Source of the DNA: Dyadobacter sp. 676
GTDB lineage: Bacteria > Bacteroidota > Bacteroidia > Cytophagales > Spirosomataceae
Assembly (NCBI RefSeq): GCF_040448675.1
Contig: NZ_CP159289.1
Location: forward strand, 2,604,001-2,668,000
Reading direction: 5' to 3'
DNA length: 64,000 nucleotides
Part shown: one piece after another, positions 16,617 through 25,725 of the stretch
Layout: each line of letters opens with the position of its first letter
Numbering within the stretch: the stretch's first letter is position 1
Made by a program: the position numbers and the translations under genes
The notes under the pieces: model-generated
What the model was told of the DNA's origin: nothing
Databases searched by the model: none
Seen by the model: the letters and a program-made list of their open reading frames with translations, nothing else

Positions 16617-18290
16617 ATGATTAGCTTAAAAAACAAATTGTATTCATTGCTCCTTCTGGCAGGCCTGGTTGCAGGCATGTCGGCTTGCGACAACGACGAC
16701 GAGCCCGACACAACGCCGCAGCCGGAATTGACTGTTACCGCTATCACTCCGTCTTCCGGGCCGGTAGGGACTAAAGTGACGATTACCGGTACGAAGTTTG
16801 ACCCTACTCCGGCAAACAATACCGTGTTGTTCAATACCACGCAGGCAACCGTGACCGCAGCGACCGCGACTTCACTGGAAGTGACCGTTCCTGCTGGCGC
16901 TACCAATGGGGTAATATCCGTAACGGTAGGTGGCGTAACTGCGAAAAGCACGACAAGCTTCACAGTGTCCGATCGTACAACTGTTGAAGTTAGCGGTGAA
17001 ATCAAAGCTAACACTACCTGGACAAAAGACAAGCTTTATATCCTGAAAGGCTTTGTTTATGTGACAGCGGGCACTACCCTGACCATCGAAAAAGGAACCA
17101 TCATTAAAGGCGCGGGCAAAGAAGAGGACCCTAACGCATCCGGAAAAGGTGGCGCTTTGATTGTGGAAGCAGGTGCCAAACTGATGGCCATCGGTACCCC
17201 CGAAGAGCCTATCGTATTTACTTCTGCCAAGGATCCCGGCAAACGCAGCTACGGCGACTGGGGTGGTGTAGTATTGATTGGTAAAGCTCCCAATAACCGT
17301 CCGGCCTCCACTGCATTCGAAGGTGGTATCCGCGGAACGATCGGTGCAGGAACGGATGCCAACGACAACTCGGGAACACTTCAGTACGTTCGTATCGAGT
17401 TTGCGGGTATTGCATTGAGTGCAACGCCTAACTCCGAAATCAATGGTTTGACGCTCTACTCGGTAGGTGCGGGCACCGTAATCGACCACGTACAGGTTTC
17501 TTATTCCGGCGACGACTCCTACGAATGGTTTGGCGGAACGGTAAATGCTAAAAACCTCATCGCATTCCGCGGTTACGACGATGACTTCGACACCGACTGG
17601 GGCTTTACCGGTAAAGTTCAGTATGCGCTTTCACTTCGTGATCCCCAGTTTGCTGACCAGTCGGCTTCCAACGGTTTCGAATCGGATAACTATAATCCGG
17701 GAGAACCTGCAACCGGCGCCAACAACGGTTTGCCTCTGACAGAACCCATTTTTGCCAATGTGAGCCACTTCGTAACCGACAAAACACCGTCCACCGCTCA
17801 GGCTCCTCAGGGAACCGGACCATATCAGTCGGCGATGCACCTTCGCAGAAACACTGCGATCAGCATTCTTAACTCGGTTTTCGTTGGTTCGCCGGAAGGC
17901 CTTCGTTTGGATGGTACTGCAACCGGAACCTGGAAAAACGCCCAGGACGGCAAACTCGACCTGAGAGGCATCGTATTGTCGAACAACCTGACTCCTGTTG
18001 TTGGTAAAGGTGAAATAACAAACGATCAGGCTACTACCTATTTCAATACTGCCGCACGCAAGAACGAAATAAAAGACCTGGCTTCCCTGTTGTTGAACAG
18101 TGCAAATTTCAACCTGACTGCTCCTAACTTCCTGCCGCAAGCCACTTCTCCTTTGTTGAGCGGGTCGACCTGGGAAGGCAAAGGTACAGATGCATTCTTC
18201 ACAAAAGAGACCTTCAGAGGTGCATTCGGAACTACCGACTGGACCAAAGGATGGGCTAACTGGGATCCGCAAAATACGATCTACAAATAA
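16617..18290 (+). CDS. Surface lipoprotein with IPT/TIG domain and beta-helix region
   Basis: 557 residues. Lipoprotein signal peptide with Cys24 (AGMSAC) followed by the acidic stretch DNDDEPD, which resembles the lipoprotein export signal that sends Bacteroidota lipoproteins to the cell surface. An IPT/TIG immunoglobulin-like domain follows (about 38-118: ITPSSGPVGTKVTITGTKF), then a long repetitive beta-rich region (LTIEKGTIIKGAG, GGALIVEAGAKLMAIGTPEE, HVQVSYSGDDSYEWFGG) typical of right-handed beta-helix folds. It is the second gene of the TonB receptor unit and closes it with a strong terminator, so it is likely the substrate-binding accessory of that receptor. Confidence 0.85.
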   Translation: MISLKNKLYSLLLLAGLVAGMSACDNDDEPDTTPQPELTVTAITPSSGPVGTKVTITGTKFDPTPANNTVLFNTTQATVTAATATSLEVTVPAGATNGVISVTVGGVTAKSTTSFTVSDRTTVEVSGEIKANTTWTKDKLYILKGFVYVTAGTTLTIEKGTIIKGAGKEEDPNASGKGGALIVEAGAKLMAIGTPEEPIVFTSAKDPGKRSYGDWGGVVLIGKAPNNRPASTAFEGGIRGTIGAGTDANDNSGTLQYVRIEFAGIALSATPNSEINGLTLYSVGAGTVIDHVQVSYSGDDSYEWFGGTVNAKNLIAFRGYDDDFDTDWGFTGKVQYALSLRDPQFADQSASNGFESDNYNPGEPATGANNGLPLTEPIFANVSHFVTDKTPSTAQAPQGTGPYQSAMHLRRNTAISILNSVFVGSPEGLRLDGTATGTWKNAQDGKLDLRGIVLSNNLTPVVGKGEITNDQATTYFNTAARKNEIKDLASLLLNSANFNLTAPNFLPQATSPLLSGSTWEGKGTDAFFTKETFRGAFGTTDWTKGWANWDPQNTIYK

Positions 18291-18333
18291 GCTTCTTCAA
18301 AAATCTTATATAATTGGTGTCAGAATTTGGAAA

Positions 18334-18363
18334 GGCCGGAAGCAGATGCTTCCGGTCTTTTTC
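18334..18363 (+). terminator. Terminator of the TonB receptor/TIG lipoprotein unit
   Basis: Stem GGCCGGAAGC / GCTTCCGGTC with a 4-nt loop followed by six T, 44 bases past the stop. Confidence 0.9.
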
Positions 18364-18508
18364 GTTGCATTGCCGTAAAAGTTCAATGTCGTACGTAGCT
18401 TTTTCACCAGATTGTTGATTTGCACCGTTGAAAGAGATATCTTCGGGTTTATCTATTTTGTCTTGACAACTAAAATTGTCGGGTTTCACCTGTCCTAACC
18501 CTAGTTTA

Positions 18509-19135
18509 ATGTCCGAGTTCCAGGCTTACCTCCAATTAGGTTTCAACCACATCACAGATTCCAACGGTTATGATCACATCCTCTTCATCATGGCAATCTG
18601 CTCGGTCTACACGCTGATAGACTGGAAAAAAGTAATCGTCCTCGTTACCGCATTCACGGCGGGCCATTCCATCACGCTGGCGCTATCCACACTCGGCTAT
18701 GTGGCCGTCGATCCCGACTGGATAGAGCTGCTGATCCCGATCACGATCCTGATCACCGCCTTTCTGAATTTCTTCTATAAAATTCCGAAAGGCCCGTATG
18801 CGCCCAGGGAAAAACAACCCGCGTTAAGGTACCCGCTCGCATTGGGTTTCGGATTGATCCACGGACTGGGTTTCTCGAACTACCTGAGAGCGCTGCTGGG
18901 CAAGGAGGCGGATATCTTCAATCCGCTGCTTGGATTTAATGTAGGGCTCGAATTGGGGCAACTCATCATCGTGTTTATTATATTAGTCATTGCGTTCGTG
19001 ATAATCGAGCTGATGAAGGTCCCGAAACCAAGCTGGATACAGATATTATCCGGCATCATTTTCGGCATGGCCCTCTCGCTGATCCTGAACAACGAACTAT
19101 TCCGCACACTCACAGGCATGGCCACCGACTCATGA
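18509..19135 (+). CDS. HupE/UreJ family membrane protein
   Basis: 208 residues from the ATG at 18509; a frame opening at 18476 would add a polar, unrelated N-terminus. Six or so membrane helices. The family motifs are clear: GFNHITDSNGYDHILFI near the start, FTAGHSITLALS, and GFGLIHGLGFSNYL. The conserved histidines of HupE/UreJ proteins are thought to bind metal (nickel in the urease/hydrogenase members). Here the gene precedes an M1 metallopeptidase by 27 bases, so a role in metal delivery to that enzyme is possible but is an inference. Confidence 0.88.
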   Translation: MSEFQAYLQLGFNHITDSNGYDHILFIMAICSVYTLIDWKKVIVLVTAFTAGHSITLALSTLGYVAVDPDWIELLIPITILITAFLNFFYKIPKGPYAPREKQPALRYPLALGFGLIHGLGFSNYLRALLGKEADIFNPLLGFNVGLELGQLIIVFIILVIAFVIIELMKVPKPSWIQILSGIIFGMALSLILNNELFRTLTGMATDS

Positions 19136-19162
19136 CAACCAACTATTTATGACCAACCAATT

Positions 19163-21544
19163 ATGAAAAAAGCGCTGCTCCCGTTACTATTTCTTCTGCT
19201 GGCACTCAGTGGCATGGCACAGCAATTACCCACTTCACCCAACTATCAGGCCAACGATCGTTTTGAACAATTGGGTACCGTTTTGCCCACTCCCAATACT
19301 TACCGGACCGCTTCCGGTGCTCCCGGTAAAGAGTACTGGCAACAACGTGCCGACTACGATATCAAAGCCGAACTGGACGACGAAAACCGCCGTATCATCG
19401 GAACCGAAACCATTACTTTCTTCAACAATTCCCCGGACGACCTGAAATACATTTGGATGCAGCTCGACCAGAACCTGTTCAAAAAGGACGGCATAGCGGC
19501 CATGTCGCGTACGGGCACTATCAGTGAAAAAGGCATGAGTACGGCGCAGCTGGCGGCATTGAACACCGGCCGCGGCTCGTCGCTGGATCCGGCGGTCGAA
19601 TATGGTTACAATATCACCGCGGTAAAGGACAAGGCGGGCAAGGCGTTGCCGCACACCATTAACGGTACCATGATGCGCATTGACCTCCCGGCCGTCATGA
19701 AGCCTGGCACAAGCTTCGTATTCAGTGTGGACTGGAATTATAACATCACGGAATATTACGGCCGCAGCGGTTACGAGTATTTTCCCAAAGACGGTAATTA
19801 CAACTACTTCATCGCGCACTGGTTCCCGCGCATGGCCCCGTACGACGACGTGAACGGCTGGAACCACAAGCAGTTTCTGGGCCAGGGCGAGTTTGCATTG
19901 ATTTTTGGAAATTACAAAGTCGCCATCACCGTTCCCGCCGACCACATCGTGGCCGCCAGCGGCGAATGCCAGAATTATGCGCAGGTATTGACCGCCACTC
20001 AGAGACAACGCCTCAAACAAGCCGAAACTTCGAAAACACCCGTCATGATCGTGACGCAGACGGAAGCGGAAAAGGCTGAAAAACGCGAAAACAAAAATCC
20101 GGGCAAAAAAACCTGGATTTACAAGGCCGATAATGTGCGCGACTTCGCATTCGTAAGCAGCCGGAAGTTCATCTGGGACGCGATGCAGAGCGATGTTTAC
20201 AAAAACGGCCGCAAGATCTGGTGTATGTCGGTTTACCCCAAGGAAGGCAACCCGCTTTGGGAGCAATACTCTACCCGCGCCGTGGAACATACCCTGAAAT
20301 CCTACGGCGCACGCACCTTTGAATATCCTTACCCCGTTGCGATTTCATGCCATGCGGTAGCCGGCGGCGGTATGGAATACCCGATGATCAGCTTCAACGG
20401 CGGTCGCCCGGAGGAAGACGGAACTTACACCGAAGCGGTAAAATATGGCATGATCGGGGTGATCATCCACGAGGTAGGGCACAACTTCTTCCCCATGATC
20501 GTGAACTCCGACGAACGTCAATGGGCGTGGATGGACGAAGGTTTGAACACTTTCTGCCAGTACCTGGCCGAGAAAGAATGGGATTACAACTTCCCTACCC
20601 GGCGCGGAGAACCTAACCAGATTACGGAATATATGTCGTCGGACAAATCGGTGCTCAGCCCGATTATGGCTTCGGCGGAAAACGTCATCGGCCTCGGCCC
20701 CAATGCTTACGGCAAACCCGCAACCGCATTGAACATCCTCCGCGAAACCGTAATGGGCCGCGAGTTGTTCGACCACGCGTTTAAGGAATATGCCAACCGC
20801 TGGCGCTTCAAAAGCCCTACCCCGGCCGATTTCTTCCGCACCATGGAAGATGCCTCCGGCGTGGATCTCGATTGGTTCTGGAAAGGCTGGTTTTACGGTA
20901 CCGAGCCTGTGGATCAGGATCTGGTGACGGTCGACTGGTTTAACATCGACACCCAGGACCCGGCTATCGAAAAGGAAATCGCCCGCCAGGAAGACGCCCG
21001 CAGGAAACTGACCATGAGTAAAATACAGGACGCCAAAACCAAAGACAAAACCGTTGTCGCGCAGGATTCGACCATGGCCGATTTCTACAACCGCTATGAT
21101 CCGTTCAAGGTTACCGATGCCGATAAGCAGAAATACGAGCAATACCTGGCAACGCTGTCGGAAAGCGAGCGCCAGCTGATCCGGGACAATACCAATTTTT
21201 ACACATTGTCTGTCAGAAACAAAGGGGGCTTGCCTATGCCCGTGATCGTGAAAATGGACTTTGAAGACGGTACCGATTCCGTGGCGGTATTCCCCGCAGA
21301 GATTTGGCGTTTCAACGATCAGCAGGTTAACAAGGTAATTTCCACCAGGAAAAAAGTCGTTCAATGGACGCTCGACCCCTACCAGCAAATCGCCGATATC
21401 GACACGGAGAATAACTCGTTCCCGCGCATCGCGAAACCAACCCGGTTCCAGATTTTCAAGCAGCAACAGCAGAAAAAAGCACCTAACCCCATGCAAATGC
21501 AGGGTACAGGTGCCGGAAAGATCAGTACAGACCCCAAAAATTAG
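19163..21544 (+). CDS. M1 family metallopeptidase (aminopeptidase N-like), secreted
   Basis: 793 residues with a signal peptide (MKKALLPLLFLLLALSGMAQ). The zinc site HEVGH lies at about residue 436, followed 18 residues later by Glu in WAWMDEGLN, and the exopeptidase motif is present as AGGGMEYPM. The N-terminal domain is the beta-saddle of M1 enzymes (RIIGTETITFFNNSPDDL). The C-terminal region after about 600 is charged and of unknown role. It is co-directional with the HupE-like gene just upstream and followed by a terminator. Confidence 0.92.
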   Translation: MKKALLPLLFLLLALSGMAQQLPTSPNYQANDRFEQLGTVLPTPNTYRTASGAPGKEYWQQRADYDIKAELDDENRRIIGTETITFFNNSPDDLKYIWMQLDQNLFKKDGIAAMSRTGTISEKGMSTAQLAALNTGRGSSLDPAVEYGYNITAVKDKAGKALPHTINGTMMRIDLPAVMKPGTSFVFSVDWNYNITEYYGRSGYEYFPKDGNYNYFIAHWFPRMAPYDDVNGWNHKQFLGQGEFALIFGNYKVAITVPADHIVAASGECQNYAQVLTATQRQRLKQAETSKTPVMIVTQTEAEKAEKRENKNPGKKTWIYKADNVRDFAFVSSRKFIWDAMQSDVYKNGRKIWCMSVYPKEGNPLWEQYSTRAVEHTLKSYGARTFEYPYPVAISCHAVAGGGMEYPMISFNGGRPEEDGTYTEAVKYGMIGVIIHEVGHNFFPMIVNSDERQWAWMDEGLNTFCQYLAEKEWDYNFPTRRGEPNQITEYMSSDKSVLSPIMASAENVIGLGPNAYGKPATALNILRETVMGRELFDHAFKEYANRWRFKSPTPADFFRTMEDASGVDLDWFWKGWFYGTEPVDQDLVTVDWFNIDTQDPAIEKEIARQEDARRKLTMSKIQDAKTKDKTVVAQDSTMADFYNRYDPFKVTDADKQKYEQYLATLSESERQLIRDNTNFYTLSVRNKGGLPMPVIVKMDFEDGTDSVAVFPAEIWRFNDQQVNKVISTRKKVVQWTLDPYQQIADIDTENNSFPRIAKPTRFQIFKQQQQKKAPNPMQMQGTGAGKISTDPKN

Positions 21545-21563
21545 CGTTATTCCGATAATCCTT

Positions 21564-21599
21564 AAAGCCCTTCCGAGCGTCATTCGGAGGGGCTTTTTT
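21564..21599 (+). terminator. Terminator after the M1 peptidase gene
   Basis: Long stem AAAGCCCTTCCGA / TCGGAGGGGCTTT, 7-nt loop, followed by a T run; 19 bases after the stop. Confidence 0.9.
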
Positions 21600-21600
21600 C

Positions 21601-21688
21601 ATGTAAATTCAGAACAGAGTCTATGCAATTTCAAAGTAAGATTTATGTAATTTCAAAATTAACGTCATGTAAATTCAAAATAGGGTTC
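21601..21688 (+). repeat. Four 22-bp degenerate tandem repeats, probably an IS21-type end
   Basis: Units start at 21601, 21623, 21645 and 21667, each with the core ATGTAAATTCAAAA or a close variant (ATGCAATTTCAAAG, ATGTAATTTCAAAA). The first half of each unit is conserved and the rest is not, like spaced protein-binding sites. Multiple internal repeats near the end are a hallmark of IS21-family termini; no IS21 genes are present here, so this would be a remnant. Confidence 0.6.
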
Positions 21689-21692
21689 AAAC

Positions 21693-21906
21693 TGCCACGA
21701 GGTCGATCTGCTGACTCAGAATGGCAAACCCGTATGATATTTTTGAAATCAAATCCACCCAAACCATTATGCCCGGGCATTTTGCAGGGCCTGATTATTT
21801 CAATGAGATCTCGGAGAACAGCACGGGCAAAAAAACTTTAATATATGGCGGTAGTATCAACCAGTCGCGAACGCAGTACATCGTAACAGGCTGGAAAAAC
21901 ATTTAA
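21693..21906 (+). pseudogene. C-terminal remnant of a DUF4143-type AAA ATPase
   Basis: The frame from about 21699 reads EVDLLTQNGKP. After a one-base shift in the CCC run near 21733, the next frame continues YDIFEIKSTQTIMPGHFAG and ends KTLIYGGSINQSRTQYIVTGWKNI before a stop. EVDLL plus EIKS is the nuclease-like C-terminal signature of DUF4143 ATPases. The ATPase domain and the whole N-terminus are missing; the remnant begins right after the 22-bp repeats, as if an insertion and deletion removed the rest. Confidence 0.65.
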
Positions 21907-21916
21907 ATATAAACTT

Positions 21917-22864
21917 ATGAACATCGTAATTCTCGACGGATATACTTTGAACCCCGGCGACCAGGACTGGGCGCCCATTCGGAAGCTGGGAAACGTAACC
22001 ATTTACGACCGCTCCGCGAAAGAAGAAATCGTTGGTCGCGCCCACGACGCGGAAATATTGCTGGTCAATAAAGTGGTGCTTTCGGCGGAGACGCTGGCGC
22101 AGCTGACGAAGGTCAAATATATCGGGGTGATGGCAACAGGCTTCAATAATATCGATATCGAAGCGGCCCGGAAACAAGGTATCACGGTAACGAATGTGAA
22201 AGCCTACGGCCCGGCGTCGGTTGCCCAGCAGACCTTCGCATTGCTGCTGGCCATTGTGAACCGCGTGGAAACGCATAGCCAGAGTGTGTTTGCGGGGGAC
22301 TGGGTGGCTTCACCGGATTTTTGCTACTGGAAAACGCCGCTGAACGAGCTCGCAGGAAAAACAATGGGACTGATCGGGCTAGGCGATATCGGCTCTCAGG
22401 TGGCGAAGATCGCGCTGGCGTTCGGGATGAGCGTCATTGCACACAGGAAACATCCGGTGCCAATGGATAACATCGAAATGGTCTCGCTCGACGCTATTTT
22501 CACGCAAAGCGACGTAATCAGCCTGCATTGCCCGCTTACGGAAGAGACTCGGGAAATCATCAACCGGGAAAGCCTTTCTAAAATGAAGGCAGGGGCCATT
22601 ATCCTGAATACCGGCCGTGGACCGCTCATCCACGAGGCCGATCTGGCCGATGCCCTGCGAAACGGCACAATCGCCGCGGCCGGCCTGGATGTGCTCTCCG
22701 TGGAGCCGCCAAAACCCGATAACCCGTTACTTTCCGCTCCGAACTGCGTGATCACACCGCATGTAGCCTGGGCGACTTTCGAGGCACGCCGGCGGTTGCT
22801 GCAAATGGTGGCCGGCAATCTGGAGAGTTTTCAGAAAGGCGCCCCGCAAAATGTAGTTTCGTAG
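21917..22864 (+). CDS. D-2-hydroxyacid dehydrogenase (NAD-binding, glycerate dehydrogenase-like)
   Basis: 315 residues, two Rossmann-like domains. NAD-binding motif GLIGLGDIGSQVA at about residue 152. The catalytic set is Arg in LNTGRGPLI, Glu in LDVLSVEPP and His in ITPHVAWAT. This arrangement is typical of hydroxypyruvate/glycerate dehydrogenases. It reduces a 2-keto acid to the D-2-hydroxy acid; the exact substrate is not determined by sequence. It starts 10 bases after the DUF4143 remnant and has no obvious partner genes. Confidence 0.88.
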   Translation: MNIVILDGYTLNPGDQDWAPIRKLGNVTIYDRSAKEEIVGRAHDAEILLVNKVVLSAETLAQLTKVKYIGVMATGFNNIDIEAARKQGITVTNVKAYGPASVAQQTFALLLAIVNRVETHSQSVFAGDWVASPDFCYWKTPLNELAGKTMGLIGLGDIGSQVAKIALAFGMSVIAHRKHPVPMDNIEMVSLDAIFTQSDVISLHCPLTEETREIINRESLSKMKAGAIILNTGRGPLIHEADLADALRNGTIAAAGLDVLSVEPPKPDNPLLSAPNCVITPHVAWATFEARRRLLQMVAGNLESFQKGAPQNVVS

Positions 22865-22998
22865 GTCCTGATATGGAAAATCGGCGAATCAGGCACGTAC
22901 ACTAACAAATCCTGTTCGCCGCTCAAATAAACGCGTACCTTTACAGCGCCAAAACTGGCCTAGATTCTGATATTTCCTGGTTCGTTTTCAATTCACGT

Positions 22999-25164
22999 AT
23001 GGGTATTTGTTTACTCCCGATTTCGTTTGCCTGTATTTTTACGATCTTTTTCCTGCGCTCTTCGGGAGCGGGAGTTTATACCAATCTGCGGCGGTCGCTC
23101 CTGCTGTCGCTTGTTACCAATGCATTTATTGTCTTTGCTTTTAACGAAACAGCCTCCTTTTTCAACGCAGTAAATACCACGTCGGCGCTCGCTTTCTGGA
23201 CATTGGAGGCAATGGGCGTATCGGGATTGGTTTACTACCTGCATCGCTGGGGGAAAATAGACCTGGCCAGGCTCGGCGCGTTGAAAACTGCATTACGCCT
23301 GGACGGATTCGGTACAACACATCGAGCGGTGATTGTATTCGTGGTGTTGTTTTACATGCTGCCGCTGCTGTTCCTGGCGTTTTACGCCGCGCCCAACAAC
23401 TTCGATACGCACATGTACCATTTGAACCGGATCCTGATCTGGACCTACAATGGCAACCTGGATCATTTTCCTACCATGCATTTGCAGCAGTTGTATCTCA
23501 ATGTATTCGCGGAATATCTCGTGCTGGATACCGTACTGCTCGCCGGTTCCGATCAGTTTGCAGGGCTGATCCAGTACGGTGCATTCATAGGGTCGATCTG
23601 CGGGATCGGGCTGATCGCGAAAAAATTCGGACTGGGCAAGGATGGGCAATTGCTCGCCTCGATCTGCTTCCTCACGTTGCCGATCGGCATTTTTGAAAGC
23701 ACCAGCACACAAGTGGACCTTTGCGCCTGTTTCTTTTTTATCGCATTCATTTATTTCGGTTTCGAATTGCTGGAACGCAAATCGGCGCTGGCCCTCGTGA
23801 TGATGATGCAATCGCTCGCTTTCGGCGGCTTTTCCAAATACACCATCCTGATATTCGCCATTCCTTTCGCTGTCTATTTCGCCGTGCGGATACTGTGGCG
23901 ATATCGCCTGGCCTACGCGGCGAAGGTGCTGGCGGTGGCGCTTGTGCTGATGGCCGTGACGTTTTCTCCTTTCTTTTATCGTAACTACGCCATTTTCGGG
24001 CACATCATGCATCCGCTCCGCGGCACGGTGTTCGCTTCCGAAGAACTGCCGGCCAATAAGCATTCGGTACTTTTTACATTGTCCAACGTAATCAAAAACG
24101 CAGGGTTGAACGTCGGCTTGCCCGTTACCAGCTTCAACCGCGCACTCGACGACAAAATCCGCTCGTTTCACCAGGCGATCGGCGTCGATATCGACGACCC
24201 GGATTTAAGTATCGACCCGTTTTCGGTGAAGTATTCCGTGCATGAGGACATGATACCGAACACGGTCCATTTCTGGCTTATTATCGCTGGGGGGATTTTG
24301 CTGCTTTTTGCGCCTCTGAATGCGGAGGTGAAATGGTTCTGGACCTGCTCGGCAATGGGTTTCCTGCTTTTTTGCACGTTAATGAAATTTCAGCTCTGGA
24401 GCACGCGCACGCAAATGCCGCTGTTTGCCATGGGCGCCATTATGGTAGCCTGCGTATACTCGCTGAAATTGCGGTGGGAAAGTATCTACCTGGTGATCTC
24501 CCTTCTGTTGCTATCCCTGCCGTTCGTATACGGTAATCCCAGCAAGGAGCTTGTTCCCATCAATTTCGTAACGCGGAAAGCATTGGGCCACATCCCGATT
24601 GCGATTTGCGAGAGCAACGCCGAGGCAGGCAAAATTTACCAAAAATACCTGAGCGACTATTACGAGTTCCCGGGCAAGGACAATTGTCACCCGTTGAAAG
24701 GCTGGCCGGACTATGCCGAAAGGCGGAAAGTCTTCGCACTGCTCGAAAAAGCGGGCTACTATGACCACGACCTTACATCCAATATCATTCACATGAAACG
24801 CGAGAGGGCCTATTTCCTGAGCAATCCGGATAATTACCTCAGTTATAAAAAACTGCTTCCCCACATCCCGGCCGACCGCAACGTAGGCGTAATGTTCCGC
24901 AGGAATGTGGGCTATTACCACTTCTGGAGCGCTACAAGCAATCGAATCGGGCGCGCCGGCCAGATGGATTATATCCGCTATATGAAGGAACTTTCCCCTC
25001 TCAAAAACGCACGGAGGGAATTTTGTTACGACTACATTCTTTCCGACGACCTGCCGCTCATTCATTCATCCGTTCCAAAAGAAAACATTGCCCACATTTA
25101 TTCCAGCGAGCTGTTGTATCTGGTGAAACTTAAAAGGACGAGTTGCGAAAAGCATCTGTTCTAG
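22999..25164 (+). CDS. Multi-spanning membrane protein, probable GT-C type glycosyltransferase
   Basis: 721 residues with about 11-13 membrane segments in the first 510 and a soluble C-terminal region of about 200 residues. The first large loop after the third or fourth helix carries NNFDTHMYHLNRILIWTYNG with an Asp, where GT-C glycosyltransferases (PMT/ArnT/GT39 type) keep their catalytic acid. A second loop has FFYRNYAIFGHIMHPL. These suggest transfer from a polyprenyl-phosphate sugar on the periplasmic side, but family membership is inferred from layout only. It stands alone between a dehydrogenase and a convergent gene. Confidence 0.65.
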   Translation: MGICLLPISFACIFTIFFLRSSGAGVYTNLRRSLLLSLVTNAFIVFAFNETASFFNAVNTTSALAFWTLEAMGVSGLVYYLHRWGKIDLARLGALKTALRLDGFGTTHRAVIVFVVLFYMLPLLFLAFYAAPNNFDTHMYHLNRILIWTYNGNLDHFPTMHLQQLYLNVFAEYLVLDTVLLAGSDQFAGLIQYGAFIGSICGIGLIAKKFGLGKDGQLLASICFLTLPIGIFESTSTQVDLCACFFFIAFIYFGFELLERKSALALVMMMQSLAFGGFSKYTILIFAIPFAVYFAVRILWRYRLAYAAKVLAVALVLMAVTFSPFFYRNYAIFGHIMHPLRGTVFASEELPANKHSVLFTLSNVIKNAGLNVGLPVTSFNRALDDKIRSFHQAIGVDIDDPDLSIDPFSVKYSVHEDMIPNTVHFWLIIAGGILLLFAPLNAEVKWFWTCSAMGFLLFCTLMKFQLWSTRTQMPLFAMGAIMVACVYSLKLRWESIYLVISLLLLSLPFVYGNPSKELVPINFVTRKALGHIPIAICESNAEAGKIYQKYLSDYYEFPGKDNCHPLKGWPDYAERRKVFALLEKAGYYDHDLTSNIIHMKRERAYFLSNPDNYLSYKKLLPHIPADRNVGVMFRRNVGYYHFWSATSNRIGRAGQMDYIRYMKELSPLKNARREFCYDYILSDDLPLIHSSVPKENIAHIYSSELLYLVKLKRTSCEKHLF

Positions 25165-25248
25165 TTATGGCAGCCCTTATTTTTGATTAATTTATCCAGG
25201 AATAATGAATTTACACTGGTCAAACACCTAATTTTAAATAACACTTTC

Positions 25249-25716
25249 TCAATACCATTCGGGACGCCGGTCCTTTTCAGTCCAGAAAAGCGCTGCCTGT
25301 CCCCAGATTTCTCCCGCCGCGCTTCGCAGTTGCCAGACGGCCCCGTCATAGATCATAAAACTGTTCCCGAACTTGTCGACCCTCGGGCCCGAATAGTTGT
25401 ACACAATTCCGTCGCGGACGACAATCTCCAACATCGCGGCGCGCTGCGGCCGGTCCTGCGCGGAAGCACTCAGCCTGGAATGCACGGAAAGAATTTCGTC
25501 GGGCGAATATTTAAAACAAGACAAAGCATAATTGTTGGCATAAATGAAACATGGGTCCGCCTCCGCATTATGGGCCAATATCGCGTACGGCGCTTCCTCG
25601 TGAAGCCACCGATAGACATCCGAAATGCCCGGCGGTGCGTAAAGCGGCCTTCCGGCCAACTGGTGAAAGCAGTCGCTTATCTGCCTGATTGATATATCGT
25701 TTTGAACAGGTGCCAT
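25249..25716 (-). CDS. MEKHLA domain protein
   Basis: 155 residues covering nearly a whole MEKHLA domain: AILAHNAEADPCFIYANNYAL, FKYSPDEILSVHSRLSAS, RAAMLEIVVRDGIVYNYSGPR and the closing VWQLRSAAGEIWGQAALFW. MEKHLA is a PAS-like domain found alone in bacteria and fused to HD-ZIP regulators in plants; its ligand is unknown. It starts 9 bases after the stop of the ThDP enzyme on the same strand, so the two form a tight two-gene unit. Confidence 0.85.
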   Translation of the reverse strand: MAPVQNDISIRQISDCFHQLAGRPLYAPPGISDVYRWLHEEAPYAILAHNAEADPCFIYANNYALSCFKYSPDEILSVHSRLSASAQDRPQRAAMLEIVVRDGIVYNYSGPRVDKFGNSFMIYDGAVWQLRSAAGEIWGQAALFWTEKDRRPEWY

Positions 25717-25725
25717 TGCGATTTT

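Noticed and set aside
20345-21583. 412-codon minus-strand open frame
   Set aside because: Lies antisense within the M1 peptidase gene; its composition (His/Val/Arg rich) reflects the complementary codon bias and no domain is visible.
21601-21688. Possible CRISPR array
   Set aside because: Only four 22-bp units with conserved heads and no spacer-repeat alternation; no cas genes in the window.
23293-24171. 292-codon minus-strand open frame
   Set aside because: Antisense to the membrane protein gene; it lacks hydrophobic or domain structure and is a codon-bias shadow.
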